From contig OZ024936.1 of assembly GCA_964017235.1 (NCBI GenBank), positions 47,853,028-47,917,027 on the forward strand: a stretch of 64,000 bases of DNA, read 5' to 3'. The notes under the pieces were generated by a model. It was not told the origin of the DNA. It searched no databases and saw only the letters and a list, made by a program, of their open reading frames with translations. The translations under genes and the position numbers were made by a program. Source of the DNA: Sabellastarte sp. h YS-2021. Taxonomy: Eukaryota; Annelida; Polychaeta; Sabellida; Sabellidae. Positions 63,205-64,000 of the stretch are shown piece after piece (positions within the stretch are counted from its first letter, which is position 1; each line of letters starts with the position of its first letter).

Positions 63205-63825
63205 ATTTCTGCACAGTATCCTCAAAATAGCCTTAGAGATACCCATAAGGACAAAGTCCCTATGAGAAGGTCAAAGGTCAATCAAGGTTGCACACCTACA
63301 CCTTCTAACCAAATTCCTACAAGTTGTGGTTCCTGAGACGTAGCCGAGACAAGATGTTATAGGTCGAGGTTACTACAGAAAGGTCCAAGGTCAAATCTAG
63401 GTCATACCATGACATTGCACAACTACACCCCCTAACCAATGTCCCTACCAAGTATCAACTTCCTACACCATACAGTTTCTGAGATATAGCCCAGACAAGA
63501 TTTTATAGGTCAAGGTTACTATGGCAAGGTCAAAGGTCAAATCAAGGTCAGACCATGACGTTGCCCACCTACACCCCCTAACCAATATCTGTACGAAGTA
63601 TCAACTTCCTACACCTTACGGTTTCTGAGATATAGCCTGGACAAGATTTTATAGGTCAAGGTCACTACGCAAGGTCAAAGGTCAAATCAAGGTCAGACCA
63701 TGATGTTGCACAACTACACCCCTAAGCAATGTCCCTACCAAGTATCAACTTACTACCCCTTACGGTTTCTGAGATACAGCCCGGACAAACTTTTTCCCGC
63801 CACCCGTCCGCCCGCCCGCCCGTAC
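63205..63825. repeat. Composite repeat, ~145-bp array and tail
   Basis: About four units (GGTCAAGGTYACTAYGGCAA, CACCATGACGTTGC, AGTATCAACTTCCTACACC) ending in 'CCCGCCACCCGTCCGCCCGC', as at 13,905-15,140. Confidence 0.85.
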
Positions 63826-63834
63826 TTTCTGCAG

Positions 63835-64000
63835 AACTGAAGATCAAGCCCTCTGATATCAGAAGATGGTTCGAATCACAGAGAACGTGTTATGGCAAAC
63901 TCTCCAAGCTACAATCTTGCGAAGCACCAAGGGAGATGATCAAGAGACAGTCCTGGGTCTACCAGCAGATGGGTTTCCTTAAAACCCACATCAGACACAA
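63835..64000 (+). CDS. Possible partial exon, unidentified, running off the window
   Basis: A pyrimidine-rich tract and TTTCTGCAG give an acceptor at 63,834. The frame that follows stays open to the window end and reads like folded protein: LKIKPSDIRRWFESQRTCYG, then REMIKRQSWVYQQMGFLKTH. A basic, Trp-containing helical domain of MADF/Myb-SANT-like style is possible. It could be host or transposon. The rest lies beyond 64,000. Confidence 0.45.

Overview
This is animal nuclear DNA. The one intact host gene is ribosomal protein S8 (RPS8) on the minus strand: five exons between 23,908 and 31,675, 208 codons, the same length as the vertebrate protein as I remember it. It carries three box C/D snoRNAs in its introns. 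Spliceosomal introns, DIRS-type tyrosine-recombinase retrotransposons, hAT elements, a Polinton/Maverick and very many dispersed tandem-repeat families suggest a marine invertebrate, most likely a bivalve mollusc. That last step is an inference.

Layout. 1-4.2 kb: dispersed non-coding repeats. 4.2-12.2 kb: two DIRS-like retrotransposon copies on the minus strand; the second is split by a 1,565-bp non-autonomous hAT element with an 8-bp target duplication. 12.2-23.9 kb: repeat families, a third DIRS fragment (16.1-17.8 kb), another hAT element and a 2.2-kb GATCC-rich tandem array. 23.9-31.7 kb: RPS8. 32,669-53,670: a 21.0-kb Polinton/Maverick with ~175-bp terminal inverted repeats. 54.2-60.8 kb: a decayed Polinton-type DNA polymerase B gene with its own promoter and likely introns, outside those terminal repeats. 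60.9-63.1 kb: a 73-bp satellite. 63.2-64.0 kb: more dispersed repeat, then a possible host exon running off the window.

The Polinton is the main interest. Its left part encodes a virus-like set, mostly minus strand and tightly packed: FtsK/A32-type packaging ATPase with an N-terminal C2H2 finger, two small virion-cassette proteins, chromodomain integrase, penton-like protein, a very basic repeat (core-like) protein and the major capsid protein. Around these lie genes not usual for the class: a complete two-repeat TATA-binding-protein (TBP) homologue, a single-BIR inhibitor-of-apoptosis-like protein, a Cys/His zinc-motif protein, and three small type I membrane proteins sharing a signal peptide, an LRRNT-like cysteine cap and one membrane span. 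Most minus-strand genes are preceded by TATAARAG, often overlapping the stop codon of the previous gene. That makes a matched element-encoded transcription system (own TBP plus own TATA-like signal) a reasonable hypothesis. No DNA polymerase B or adenain-like protease is visible inside the element; 40.7-48.4 kb is tandem repeats and fragments of other transposons. The copy therefore looks incomplete or dependent on helper functions, although its capsid genes remain open.

All homology calls are from reading motifs by eye; no search was run.
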